Source: Andeanibacterium fulvum (GTDB lineage Bacteria > Pseudomonadota > Alphaproteobacteria > Sphingomonadales > Sphingomonadaceae). Taken from it: a DNA stretch of 64,000 nt. Numbering within the stretch: position 1 is the stretch's first letter; every line of letters begins with the position of its first letter. This document shows, piece by piece, positions 17,615 through 25,732 of this stretch. The position numbers and the translations under genes are program-made. The stretch covers positions 992,001 through 1,056,000 of the forward strand of contig NZ_JBANRM010000001.1 in assembly GCF_037154085.1 (NCBI RefSeq), given 5' to 3'. The notes beneath the pieces are model-generated. The model was not told where the DNA came from and ran no database searches. It saw only the letters and a list, made by a program, of their open reading frames with translations.

Positions 17615-18099
17615 TGCAACTGGTCGCCGCCAATTGGTGGCTGTTCGTGATCGCGCTGATCGTCGGCATTGCGGTCGCGTGGTGGATCTTCGTCGCCAAC
17701 CGCAAGACACGGGTGGTCACGTCCCGGCCCGACGTGCTGGACGAAGGCGCAGCGCCTGCCCAGCGCAATCAGGCGCTGATCGATGCGCCCGCAGCCAATG
17801 CGGCAGCCAAGGCCGAGCCGGTACCGGCACCCTCCCCCGCACCTGCCGCTGCGGCCTCTGCCGCAGACGATCTCAAGCGGATCAAGGGCGTCGGCCCCAA
17901 GCTGGAAAAGCTGCTCCATTCGCTGGGCGTGACGACCTATGCCGAAATCGCCGGATGGAACGATGCCGATATCGACCGGATCGACGCCCAGCTCGGCACC
18001 TTTGCGGGCCGTATCCGGCGCGATAGCTGGCCCGAACAGGCAAAGTTCCTCGCCGCAGGGGACGATGCGGGTTTCAAGGCAAAATTCGGGGCTGTCTGA
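17611..18099 (+). CDS. Membrane-anchored helix-hairpin-helix protein
   Basis: A 162-residue protein: one N-terminal membrane helix (WWLFVIALIVGIAVAWWIF), an Ala/Pro linker (about 60-88), then a helix-hairpin-helix domain DDLKRIKGVGPKLEKLLHSL with GVTTYAEIAGWNDADIDRID. Such small domains resemble the HhH part of DNA repair proteins and occur in sphingomonads as short membrane-tethered proteins of unknown role. The last part ends SWPEQAKFLAAG. The ATGATG start at 17611 overlaps the upstream stop. Confidence 0.75.
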   Translation: MMQLVAANWWLFVIALIVGIAVAWWIFVANRKTRVVTSRPDVLDEGAAPAQRNQALIDAPAANAAAKAEPVPAPSPAPAAAASAADDLKRIKGVGPKLEKLLHSLGVTTYAEIAGWNDADIDRIDAQLGTFAGRIRRDSWPEQAKFLAAGDDAGFKAKFGAV

Positions 18100-18173
18100 C
18101 CTTCGTCGCCGATCCCTCTTGCTAGGCTTTCCGCGGCCCGCTAGTTGACCGGTTTCAGAGGAGACTATCCCTT

Positions 18174-19349
18174 ATGGTTCCCTTCGACTGGGCCGATCCC
18201 TTCGATCTCGACAGCCAGCTTACCGAAGAAGAACGGATGATCCGCGATGCCGCCCACGGCTTCGCCCAGTCCGAACTGCAGCCGCGCGTGATCGACGCCT
18301 TCCGGGACGAAGTGGACGCGCCGGAACTGTTCCGCCTGTTTGGCCAGTCCGGCCTGCTGGGCGTGACAATCCCCGAGGAATTCGGCGGCGCGGGCGCGGG
18401 CTATGTCGCCTATGGCCTCGTCGCGCGGGAGATCGAGCGGGTCGATTCCGGCTATCGTTCGATGGCCAGCGTCCAGTCCAGCCTCGTGATGTATCCGATC
18501 CACGCTTATGGGTCTGACGAGCAGCGCCGCAAATATCTGCCCGGCCTTGCCAGCGGCGAGTTGATCGGCTGCTTCGGCCTGACCGAGCCCGATGCGGGCA
18601 GCGATCCGGGCGGGATGCGCACGGTGGCCAAGGCGGATGGCGACGGCTACGTCATTTCCGGCAGCAAGACCTGGATCAGCAACTCCCCCTTTGCCGATGT
18701 ATTCGTCGTCTGGGCCAAGAGCGAAGCCCATGGCGGCAAGATCCGCGGCTTCGTGCTGGAAAAGGGCATGACCGGGCTCGAAGCGCCCAAGATCGAAGGC
18801 AAAATCTCGCTGCGCGCCAGCACCACCGGCATGATCATGATGGACGAGGTGAAAGTGCCGGGCGATGCCCTGCTGCCCAATGTCGAGGGGCTGAAGGGCC
18901 CGTTCGGCTGCCTCAACCGCGCACGCTACGGCATTTCCTGGGGCGCCATGGGCGCGGCCGAGTTCTGCTATGCCGCCGCCCGCCAATATGGCCTCGATCG
19001 CAAGCAGTTCGGCCGTCCACTCGCAGGCACCCAGTTGTTCCAGAAGAAGCTGGCCGACATGGCGACGGAAATCGCGCTGGGCCTCCAGGGCTCGCTGCGC
19101 GTCGGCCGTCTGATGGAAGAACACCGCTTCGCCCCCGACATGATCAGCATGGTGAAGCGCAACAATGTCGGCAAGGCGCTCGACATCGCCCGCATGGCCC
19201 GCGACATGCACGGAGGCAACGGCATTTCCGAGGAATATCAGGTCATCCGCCACATGGTGAACCTCGAAACGGTGAACACCTATGAAGGCACGCATGACAT
19301 CCACGCCCTGATCATCGGCCGGGCGATTACCGGGCTGGCGGCGTTCTAA
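18174..19349 (+). CDS. Acyl-CoA dehydrogenase, glutaryl-CoA dehydrogenase-like
   Basis: A 391-residue FAD acyl-CoA dehydrogenase. The flavin-binding segment CFGLTEPDAGSDPGGM, SKTWISNSP, and the catalytic base in TYEGTHDIHALIIGRAI are visible. The N-terminal FDWADPFDLDSQLTEEERM and LNRARYGISWG fit glutaryl-CoA dehydrogenase, which oxidises and decarboxylates glutaryl-CoA to crotonyl-CoA in lysine and aromatic degradation. It stands alone between the small envelope genes and recQ, so the substrate rests on family resemblance. Confidence 0.85.
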   Translation: MVPFDWADPFDLDSQLTEEERMIRDAAHGFAQSELQPRVIDAFRDEVDAPELFRLFGQSGLLGVTIPEEFGGAGAGYVAYGLVAREIERVDSGYRSMASVQSSLVMYPIHAYGSDEQRRKYLPGLASGELIGCFGLTEPDAGSDPGGMRTVAKADGDGYVISGSKTWISNSPFADVFVVWAKSEAHGGKIRGFVLEKGMTGLEAPKIEGKISLRASTTGMIMMDEVKVPGDALLPNVEGLKGPFGCLNRARYGISWGAMGAAEFCYAAARQYGLDRKQFGRPLAGTQLFQKKLADMATEIALGLQGSLRVGRLMEEHRFAPDMISMVKRNNVGKALDIARMARDMHGGNGISEEYQVIRHMVNLETVNTYEGTHDIHALIIGRAITGLAAF

Positions 19350-19350
19350 A

Positions 19351-19487
19351 TCCTCCCCCATAGGGGGGAGGAGGACCATGCACAGCATGGTGGAGGGGCT
19401 CCTGCCGTTACGTTCTGCCCTAGGGACGTGCCCCTCCGTCAGCCCTGCGGGCTGCCCCCCCCCGGACCGGGGAGGATCGAACCATCC
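19351..19487. repeat. GC-rich intergenic repeat (CCTCCCC type)
   Basis: The gap between the acyl-CoA dehydrogenase gene and recQ opens with a hairpin TCCTCCCCC/AGGGGGGAGGA and continues with a GCATGGTGGAGGGGC element and a second CCCCGGACCGGGG hairpin. This resembles another common repeat class of sphingomonad intergenic regions. The first hairpin directly after the stop could terminate transcription, although no T-run follows. Confidence 0.55.
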
Positions 19488-19553
19488 CAAATCTGCGGAC
19501 AGCCGCCTGCACCCCATAGGCAGGCCCGGCCCCGCAACCTATAGCCCCAAGCC

Positions 19554-21323
19554 ATGCGCCCATCCCCTGCCACCCTGCTGCACGACGTGTTCGGATTCGA
19601 ACATTTCCGGGGCGTGCAGGAACAGGTCGTGGAGCGGGTGCTGGAAGGCCGGGGCACTCTGGCGATCATGCCTACCGGGGCAGGCAAGTCGCTGTGCTAC
19701 CAGCTTCCTGCCGTGGCCCTGCCGGGCTGCTGCGTGGTCATCTCGCCCCTGATCGCGCTGATGCATGACCAATTGCGCAGCGCGCGGGCGCTGGGCATTC
19801 GCGCGGCAAGCCTCACTTCCGCCGATGCCGACTGGCGCGAAACGCAGGACCGGCTGCTGGCGGGCGATCTGGACCTGCTTTACGTCGCGCCGGAAAGAGC
19901 GAGCGGCGAAGCTTTTCGCAACCTGCTCGAACGCTCGAAAATCTGCCTTTTCGCGATAGACGAGGCGCATTGCGTTTCCGAATGGGGGCATGATTTCCGC
20001 CCCGATTACCGCCTGCTGCGCCCTTTGCTGGATGCCTTCCCGCAAGTCCCGCGTCTGGCGCTGACGGCAACGGCGGATCATCATACCCGCACGGATATCC
20101 TCGCCCAATTGGGCATCCCGGAAGAAGGCCTGATCGTCTCGGGCTTCGACCGGCCGAACATCCGCTATGCCGTGCAGCCGCGCGATGGGCTTTCGCGCCA
20201 GTTGGCCGACATCCTCGCCGCCAATACCGGCCCTGGCATCATCTATGCCCCCACCCGCGCGCAGACCGAGCGCCTGGCGGAAAGCCTCGCCGCCAAGGGC
20301 GCGCGCCGCGTGCTGCCCTATCACGCCGGGCTGGATCCGGAAGTGCGCGCCCGCAATCAGGCCGCCTTCATCGCCAGCGAGGATATGGTGATGGTCGCCA
20401 CGGTCGCCTTCGGCATGGGGATCGACAAGCCGGACGTGCGCTTCGTGGTGCATGCCGGCCTGCCCAAGAGCATCGAGAGCTATTATCAGGAAAGCGGCCG
20501 TGCGGGGCGCGATGGCGATCCCGCGCAAGCCACCCTGCTGTGGGGACCGGAGGATTTCGTCCGCGCCCGTCAGCGCATTGGCGAGACAGAGGAAGCCCGC
20601 CAGCCGGGCGAGCGTGCACGGATCGGCGCGCTGGGCGCGCTGGTGGAAACCGCGACCTGCCGCCGCGCTGTGCTGCTGCGCCACTTCGGGGAACATCCCC
20701 CCACCACCTGCGGCAATTGCGACAATTGCCTCACCCCGCCCAAGGGCGTGGACGGCACCGAAGTTGCGCGCAAGCTGCTCTCAGCCGCCTATCGCACTGG
20801 CCAGAGCTTCGGCCTGGGCCATCTGGAAGCGGTGCTGCTGGGGCAGGAAAACGAGAAAGTGATCCAGCGCGGGCATCACGCCCTGTCGGTATTCGGGATC
20901 GTGGAGGGCGAGGAGACTGCACTCATCAAGCCCGTCGCCCGGGCGCTGCTGGTGCGCGGCGCGCTGGAGACGACCGAACATGGCGGCTTGATGTTGGGCC
21001 AGGACGCACGGGCGATATTGCGCGGAGAAGAAAGCGTGCAGCTTGTCCTGCCCCCCGCCCGGGCAAAACGCGGCAAACGCGGGGGCAGCACCGCCAACCC
21101 GGTGGGCGATCCGCTATTCGACGCGCTGCGCGAATTGCGGCGCGACCTTGCCCGCGATGCGGATGTGCCGCCTTACGTCATCTTCCATGACAGCACCTTG
21201 CGCGAACTGGCCGCCCGCCGTCCGCTAAGCCATGCCGAACTGGCGGAAGTGCCCGGCATCGGCACCCGCAAGCGCGAGGCCTATGGCGACGTGTTCCTTC
21301 GAGCCATCGCCGCCTTCGCCTGA
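19554..21323 (+). CDS. recQ: ATP-dependent DNA helicase RecQ
   Basis: A 3'-5' DNA helicase of recombination and replication repair. The 589-residue product has Walker A MPTGAGKSLCYQ, the DEAH box AIDEAHCVSEWGHDFRPDY, YYQESGRAGRDG (motif VI), the zinc-binding RQC region with Cys in ATCRRAVLL and CGNCDNC, and a C-terminal HRDC domain ending AYGDVFLRAI. Length and domain order match E. coli RecQ. It is convergent with the yfiB-like gene, with only 13 bp between stops. Confidence 0.96.
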   Translation: MRPSPATLLHDVFGFEHFRGVQEQVVERVLEGRGTLAIMPTGAGKSLCYQLPAVALPGCCVVISPLIALMHDQLRSARALGIRAASLTSADADWRETQDRLLAGDLDLLYVAPERASGEAFRNLLERSKICLFAIDEAHCVSEWGHDFRPDYRLLRPLLDAFPQVPRLALTATADHHTRTDILAQLGIPEEGLIVSGFDRPNIRYAVQPRDGLSRQLADILAANTGPGIIYAPTRAQTERLAESLAAKGARRVLPYHAGLDPEVRARNQAAFIASEDMVMVATVAFGMGIDKPDVRFVVHAGLPKSIESYYQESGRAGRDGDPAQATLLWGPEDFVRARQRIGETEEARQPGERARIGALGALVETATCRRAVLLRHFGEHPPTTCGNCDNCLTPPKGVDGTEVARKLLSAAYRTGQSFGLGHLEAVLLGQENEKVIQRGHHALSVFGIVEGEETALIKPVARALLVRGALETTEHGGLMLGQDARAILRGEESVQLVLPPARAKRGKRGGSTANPVGDPLFDALRELRRDLARDADVPPYVIFHDSTLRELAARRPLSHAELAEVPGIGTRKREAYGDVFLRAIAAFA

Positions 21324-21336
21324 GGCTAGGCCCGGA

Positions 21337-21870
21337 TCACTCGGGCAGAACGTCTTCGGGCGAGACGATAATCACCACGCGGCGGTTTTCCTGCCGGCCT
21401 TCCTCGGTGGCATTGCTCGCGATCGGCTGGGTTTCCCCCAGACCGATTGCCTTGACGCGGCCATCCGTCATCCCGCCGGAAACGAGCGCCAGCTTCACCG
21501 CATTCGCCCGGCGCTGCGACAGGTCCAGATTATAGGATTCCTCGCCAACCGAATCCGCATGGCCTTCCACATCGGCCCCGTGAATACCGACACCGGAAAG
21601 TTCACGCGCCATGGTACCGATGCGCGAAACCTGCTCTTCGGCCAGAACCGAGCCGTTAGTAGGGAACAGCAGCTTGCCGTCGAGGCCAAGCAGCCACTGA
21701 TCGCCTTCCTCGCGGAATTCATACTGGCGCAGCTTGGCAATCTGCTCCGCCGAATATGGCGACACAGGCTGGTCCGGGATCGTCTGGCAGGCCAGCAACG
21801 GCAGGAACGCCAGCGAGGCCACCAGCCGCCTGATTGTTCGTCCGCCAGCTGCCTGCTCAACCGAATGCAT
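21337..21870 (-). CDS. OmpA-family lipoprotein, YfiB-like
   Basis: A 177-residue outer-membrane lipoprotein: signal and lipobox LPLLAC (Cys near residue 28), then an OmpA/Pal peptidoglycan-binding domain with GHADSVGEESYNLDLSQRRA, AIGLGETQPIA and ENRRVVIIV. It is the last gene of a three-gene minus-strand operon (YfiR-like, diguanylate cyclase, this gene), overlapping the cyclase gene by 14 bp. In Pseudomonas YfiB sequesters the periplasmic repressor YfiR under envelope stress and so releases the cyclase. The same role here is inferred from order and domains. Confidence 0.82.
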   Translation of the reverse strand: MHSVEQAAGGRTIRRLVASLAFLPLLACQTIPDQPVSPYSAEQIAKLRQYEFREEGDQWLLGLDGKLLFPTNGSVLAEEQVSRIGTMARELSGVGIHGADVEGHADSVGEESYNLDLSQRRANAVKLALVSGGMTDGRVKAIGLGETQPIASNATEEGRQENRRVVIIVSPEDVLPE

Positions 21871-23074
21871 TATTAATTCTCCTGGTCTTGTCCCGATACA
21901 TCGCAGCATCCGCGCTGCGCACCAGATCCTCGGCCGTCTGCCCGTGATCCGGATAGATCGCAAAGCCGACGCTGATCGAAAGGGCGACAAAGCCACCCTT
22001 CCCGAGTTCGATTGCCTCTTCCATCGCGGCCTCGATACGGTCGACAATCGCGTCGACCTCTTCCGCTTCGATCGGCGCGCCTAACAGGATGGCGAACTCA
22101 TCGCCACCCAGGCGGAACACCGTATCGGCCTGCCGCACGCATTTGCGCAGTCGCACAGCGATGGCCTGCAGCACTCTGTCGCCAGCCTCATGCCCATGGC
22201 AGTCATTGATCTGCTTGAACTCGTTCCCGTCGAGATAAAGCAGCGCGAAACGCGAACCGCCCGAGGCCCCGGCCTGGATGGCCGCCGCGAGGTGCCTTTC
22301 GAACAAGGCGCGATTGCCGAGGCCAGTGAGCGCATCGTGCGAGGCCTGACGCGCCAGTTCCTGATTTTCCTCTGTGAGCCCGTCATACCAGCCCTCAAGC
22401 TCCGAGAGCAACGCGTTGAAATCGTCCACGAACATATCGACTTCGGCAAGGCCCGGAGCCGGCACGCGGCGATGGAACGCCCGCTCCGTCCGCACGGAGC
22501 GGGCGACTTCCGCCACATGGTTGAGCGGATCGATCACGCCATGCTTCAGCTTGCGCGCCAGAATACGCATGGCGACCAGCGCGATACCCGTGCAGCACAG
22601 TGCGATCAGCAGCCCCTGCAGCAGGAAGCGGGCAATATCGCCCGAACTGCCCATTACACGGACCTCGCCGATCTTCTCGCCCCCGCGTTGCACGGGAATG
22701 ACATAGGGCGTGGGCCAGATCACCTTGCCGACAAGCCGTTCGATCCCCGCCGACAGCCCGTTGCCGCTGCGCGACCAGCTCTGCAGCACCGCGCCATCGG
22801 CATCCAGGACCTCGATCCGTTCCACCGCGCCATTGCCGGCCAGCGAGGCAATACTCTCGCCGATAGCCTCCCGGTCGCCGAACACGATGGCCGGCTCGAC
22901 CGAATAGGACAGCGTCCGGGCGATCAGCGTCAGATTACGCTCCGCATTGTCGCGGATCACCGCCGCGCCACTGGCCATCACCGTCAAGCCCGCCAGCATG
23001 ACGGCAAATCCGATCAATTGCCGGTGCGCCCGCGAAAGAACGGAAAGCAGCGAAGGACTTTGCGTCTCGGCCAT
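21857..23074 (-). CDS. Diguanylate cyclase, YfiN/TpbB-like (CHASE8-HAMP-GGDEF)
   Basis: Makes c-di-GMP from two GTP. The 405-residue protein has a first membrane helix (about 20-40), a periplasmic sensor of about 105 residues fitting a CHASE8-type domain (TLSYSVEPAIVFGDREA), a second helix (about 150-170), a HAMP-like segment and a GGDEF domain. The active-site motif is intact (GGDEF at 323-327) and an inhibitory I-site RQAD is at 314-317, so an active, product-inhibited cyclase is expected. Its layout and size match P. aeruginosa YfiN (about 435 residues). The start at 23074 lies 2 bp after the upstream gene's stop. Confidence 0.88.
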   Translation of the reverse strand: MAETQSPSLLSVLSRAHRQLIGFAVMLAGLTVMASGAAVIRDNAERNLTLIARTLSYSVEPAIVFGDREAIGESIASLAGNGAVERIEVLDADGAVLQSWSRSGNGLSAGIERLVGKVIWPTPYVIPVQRGGEKIGEVRVMGSSGDIARFLLQGLLIALCCTGIALVAMRILARKLKHGVIDPLNHVAEVARSVRTERAFHRRVPAPGLAEVDMFVDDFNALLSELEGWYDGLTEENQELARQASHDALTGLGNRALFERHLAAAIQAGASGGSRFALLYLDGNEFKQINDCHGHEAGDRVLQAIAVRLRKCVRQADTVFRLGGDEFAILLGAPIEAEEVDAIVDRIEAAMEEAIELGKGGFVALSISVGFAIYPDHGQTAEDLVRSADAAMYRDKTRRINNAFG

Positions 23075-23076
23075 GG

Positions 23077-23652
23077 CTACCTTCCTTCCGCCATGCGCAA
23101 TACGCGCGGATCGACCCGCACGCCCGAGCGCGCCACTGCATCGATATTGAGCCGGAAAGTCACTGCCGCCGGCTTGTAGACCAGGCAGAACATGGCCTCG
23201 CTCCGGCACTGCGGATCGCGCTCCGCAATGGTCACGATCGGCAGCCCGCGCGCCCTTGCGGTCCATTGGCGCATCGCGGCCAGATCCATCGCGCCGAGAT
23301 AGAACGCATCGCAGGCGGCCGGCGCGGCAACGGCATCGCGGGTAAGCTGACGGACCGCCACTTGCCGTCCGTCGGGAAGAATGATGGCCTCCAGCCCTTC
23401 CGCATTGTCGGCCTGGCCAATCACACACAAACGCACGGGATCTGCCCTTTTCGGCCAACGCGAATATTCAAGGATCGCACGAACGACACGCGCCGTGGAG
23501 GCATCCATGCCCCCGTCGCCCTGCTGGGAGGAGACGACGAACGCCATCTCGTCCGTCATCGCTCCGGCTGGCGCGGGAACAAGGAAGGAAGGCACCAAGG
23601 CCAGCAGCACAGCAGCAAGAACGCGCACGAAACTCACAGCCGGGCCTGGCAT
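23077..23652 (-). CDS. YfiR-family periplasmic repressor (DUF4154)
   Basis: A 191-residue periplasmic protein with a signal peptide ending PAPAGA and a YfiR/DUF4154 domain: AFVVSSQQGD, RAILEYSRWPKR, VRLCVIGQAD. Four cysteines are visible, two of them seven residues apart (CRSEAMFC), the spacing known for a disulfide in P. aeruginosa YfiR; the other two are 38 apart, also close to that protein. YfiR binds the periplasmic part of YfiN and blocks it. The ATG at 23652 follows GGAG; a further ATG at 23697 is possible. It is the first gene of the operon. Confidence 0.84.
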   Translation of the reverse strand: MPGPAVSFVRVLAAVLLALVPSFLVPAPAGAMTDEMAFVVSSQQGDGGMDASTARVVRAILEYSRWPKRADPVRLCVIGQADNAEGLEAIILPDGRQVAVRQLTRDAVAAPAACDAFYLGAMDLAAMRQWTARARGLPIVTIAERDPQCRSEAMFCLVYKPAAVTFRLNIDAVARSGVRVDPRVLRMAEGR

Positions 23653-23907
23653 CGCTCCGATGGCGCATGTGCCGGAATCGAACGCCCTCAACCCCAAAAA
23701 AGCAACTCTCAGCCGTGAATGCCTGCAATCGCTATTCCAGATTATCGCGGGCTGGCAAACAACAATCCATGGATTTGAGCGAATGATGATCCGTAGCGGA
23801 CAGGCGAACGCATCATCGTGCGACAGCCACGGTTCATCCGCGAGACATTAGGGCGCGGTGCTGGTATCGAGCCGCCAGAAATCGTCGCAGCCCCACCCCG
23901 AGGTTCC

Positions 23908-24699
23908 TTGTCCCAGCCGGCCTACGCCTCAAGCACGACCCTGATCGAGCGGATGCGCGGCGAATTCGGCCGTCGCGCCGCGGGGATCGTCGTCGCCCTG
24001 CTGCTGGAAGCAGTCATCCTCGCGCTGCTGTTGACCCTGGGCATGGGCAAGAAGGAGGATGCTCCGCTCGCCTCGGTAGTAACGACGTTCGATTCCTCGT
24101 CAGAAGACGATTCCGAGTCTCCGCCGGACGCGAAGCCGGAGGAACAGAAGCCTGTCGTGCAGCCCAGTGCCCAACCGCAGCAGCAGCCCCAGCCCGATCC
24201 GCAACCTGCCCCGGAGCCGGTCGTGCAGCCGCAGCCCGCGCCGAGCCAGCCTGCCTTCATTCCAATCTCGAAAAGCCAGATGGCGCAGCTCGACATTTCG
24301 AACCTGCCCAAGGCGCAGCCCGCACCGGCGCAGACGAAACAGGCCTATGGCCCGGCGAATGTAGGTGGCGCCAAGGATTCGCAGCGCGTCGGCACTGCCC
24401 CCAACGGCAAGCCGATGTATGCCGCACAATGGTATCGCGAGCCGACCCATGACGAGTTGGCCGGCTATCTCTCCACCGCAGACGGACCTGGCTGGGGCCT
24501 GATAACCTGCCGCACGGTGCCCGAATACCGGGTGGACAGCTGCGTTGCGCTGGAGGAATCCCCGGACCATTCCAACATTGCTCGCGCCGCCCTTGCCGCC
24601 GCCTGGCAGTTCAAGGTCCGCCCGCCCCGGCTGGGCGGCAAATATGTCTATGGCGAATGGGTCCGGATCAGGATCGATTACGAGATCAGGCGGCAGTAG
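23908..24699 (+). CDS. TonB-like energy-transducer-type protein
   Basis: About 263 residues from TTG 23908, which follows GAGG; GTG 23818 (293 residues) and ATG 23953 are alternatives. It has one membrane helix (GIVVALLLEAVILALLLTL), a Glu/Pro/Gln-rich periplasmic spacer with many PQP repeats, then a C-terminal domain with WGLITCRTVPEYRVDSCVAL and AALAAAWQFKVRPP, which looks like a TonB-type C-terminal fold. No ExbB/ExbD genes are adjacent. It may be a stand-alone TonB paralogue or a related envelope protein. It is divergent from the yfiR-like gene over a 255-bp gap. Confidence 0.6.
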   Translation: MSQPAYASSTTLIERMRGEFGRRAAGIVVALLLEAVILALLLTLGMGKKEDAPLASVVTTFDSSSEDDSESPPDAKPEEQKPVVQPSAQPQQQPQPDPQPAPEPVVQPQPAPSQPAFIPISKSQMAQLDISNLPKAQPAPAQTKQAYGPANVGGAKDSQRVGTAPNGKPMYAAQWYREPTHDELAGYLSTADGPGWGLITCRTVPEYRVDSCVALEESPDHSNIARAALAAAWQFKVRPPRLGGKYVYGEWVRIRIDYEIRRQ

Positions 24700-24705
24700 C
24701 GCGAT

Positions 24706-25623
24706 CTACTGCGCGGTCACCTTCTTCACCCAGTCCAGCACCGGGCCGGAGAGCGAAGTGTCATCCGTGCCCACGGCCATGCCTTCGGTGAAGTGGTTGT
24801 GGTCCGGCAAGTCGATACTGGCCGTGCAGGGGCCGGATTGCGTGCACAGCGCGGCGATCAGCGTCTCGGCCGTGTGACGCATGGGATCGGGGTCCAGTTC
24901 GGCAAAGCCGATGAAAAGCGGCGTAGCGGCGTGGCGCAGGCGGGCGATGGTTGCGGACTGGGTCTGCAACGATCCATCCGCGCCGTAATAGACATGCGCC
25001 TGCGCAGGCGCATCCACGGCGTAATTAGGCGAGAGCAGGATGGCGCCCTTCACGCCTGCCGCCTCGTCGCCATGCAGCTCCGTATGGCCGACATAATCCG
25101 CCACGTGGTTCGCCCCGGCGGAATGGCCCCACAGCACGATCCGCTCGGGATCGCCGCCATGCGCCGCGATATTGGCCCGCACCCATGCCAGTGCCGCGCG
25201 CAGATCTTCCACGCCGGTCGGCCAGGGGTGATCGGGCGCCAGGCGGTAATTGATACCCACGCCCACCATGCCGTGGCGCGCGGCCCAGGCAGTGATGTTG
25301 TCGGGATAGAACGTGCCCTGCTTGTCCCCGCGCACGAAACCGCCGCCATGGACGAAGACCAGCACCGGCAACGGTCCTTCTGCCGCCTCCGGCACATAGA
25401 GGTCGAGTTTCTGCAGGGCGTCGGCGCCATAGGAAACGTCGCGGGTCAGCGCGATCCCGGCATAGGTTTCGGCGGCGAAGAGCGGCTCGTAAAGCTGGCC
25501 CACGGTCGGGTCCATGCTCTGGCCCATTTCATGGAGCCGCGTAGCGATATCGGGGGGAACCTGTGCCATGGCGCTTCCTGCGAGCAGAAGGGAACCGAGG
25601 CCTGCGGCCAGTTTCAAACGCAT
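24706..25623 (-). CDS. Secreted alpha/beta hydrolase (carboxylesterase-like)
   Basis: A 305-residue hydrolase with a signal peptide (MRLKLAAGLGSLLLAGSAMA) and the hormone-sensitive-lipase pattern: HGGGFVRGDK oxyanion loop, nucleophile Ser in LWGHSAGANH, Asp in ELDPDP and His in DHNHFTEG. The substrate is a carboxylic ester. It lies 109 bp downstream of the transaldolase gene on the same strand, at the end of the ferB-ferA-transaldolase run. A role in releasing ferulate from plant esters is possible but not shown by sequence. Confidence 0.85.
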   Translation of the reverse strand: MRLKLAAGLGSLLLAGSAMAQVPPDIATRLHEMGQSMDPTVGQLYEPLFAAETYAGIALTRDVSYGADALQKLDLYVPEAAEGPLPVLVFVHGGGFVRGDKQGTFYPDNITAWAARHGMVGVGINYRLAPDHPWPTGVEDLRAALAWVRANIAAHGGDPERIVLWGHSAGANHVADYVGHTELHGDEAAGVKGAILLSPNYAVDAPAQAHVYYGADGSLQTQSATIARLRHAATPLFIGFAELDPDPMRHTAETLIAALCTQSGPCTASIDLPDHNHFTEGMAVGTDDTSLSGPVLDWVKKVTAQ

Positions 25624-25732
25624 CGCCCTCTCCCCCGGCGCGGGCATTTTGGCTGCCCGGCACCACAATCCCTCCCGGCGTCAGCCGAAAGGGCCGCCCC
25701 TCCCCCGCGCTGGGCGGGAGAGGGGCTGGCGA

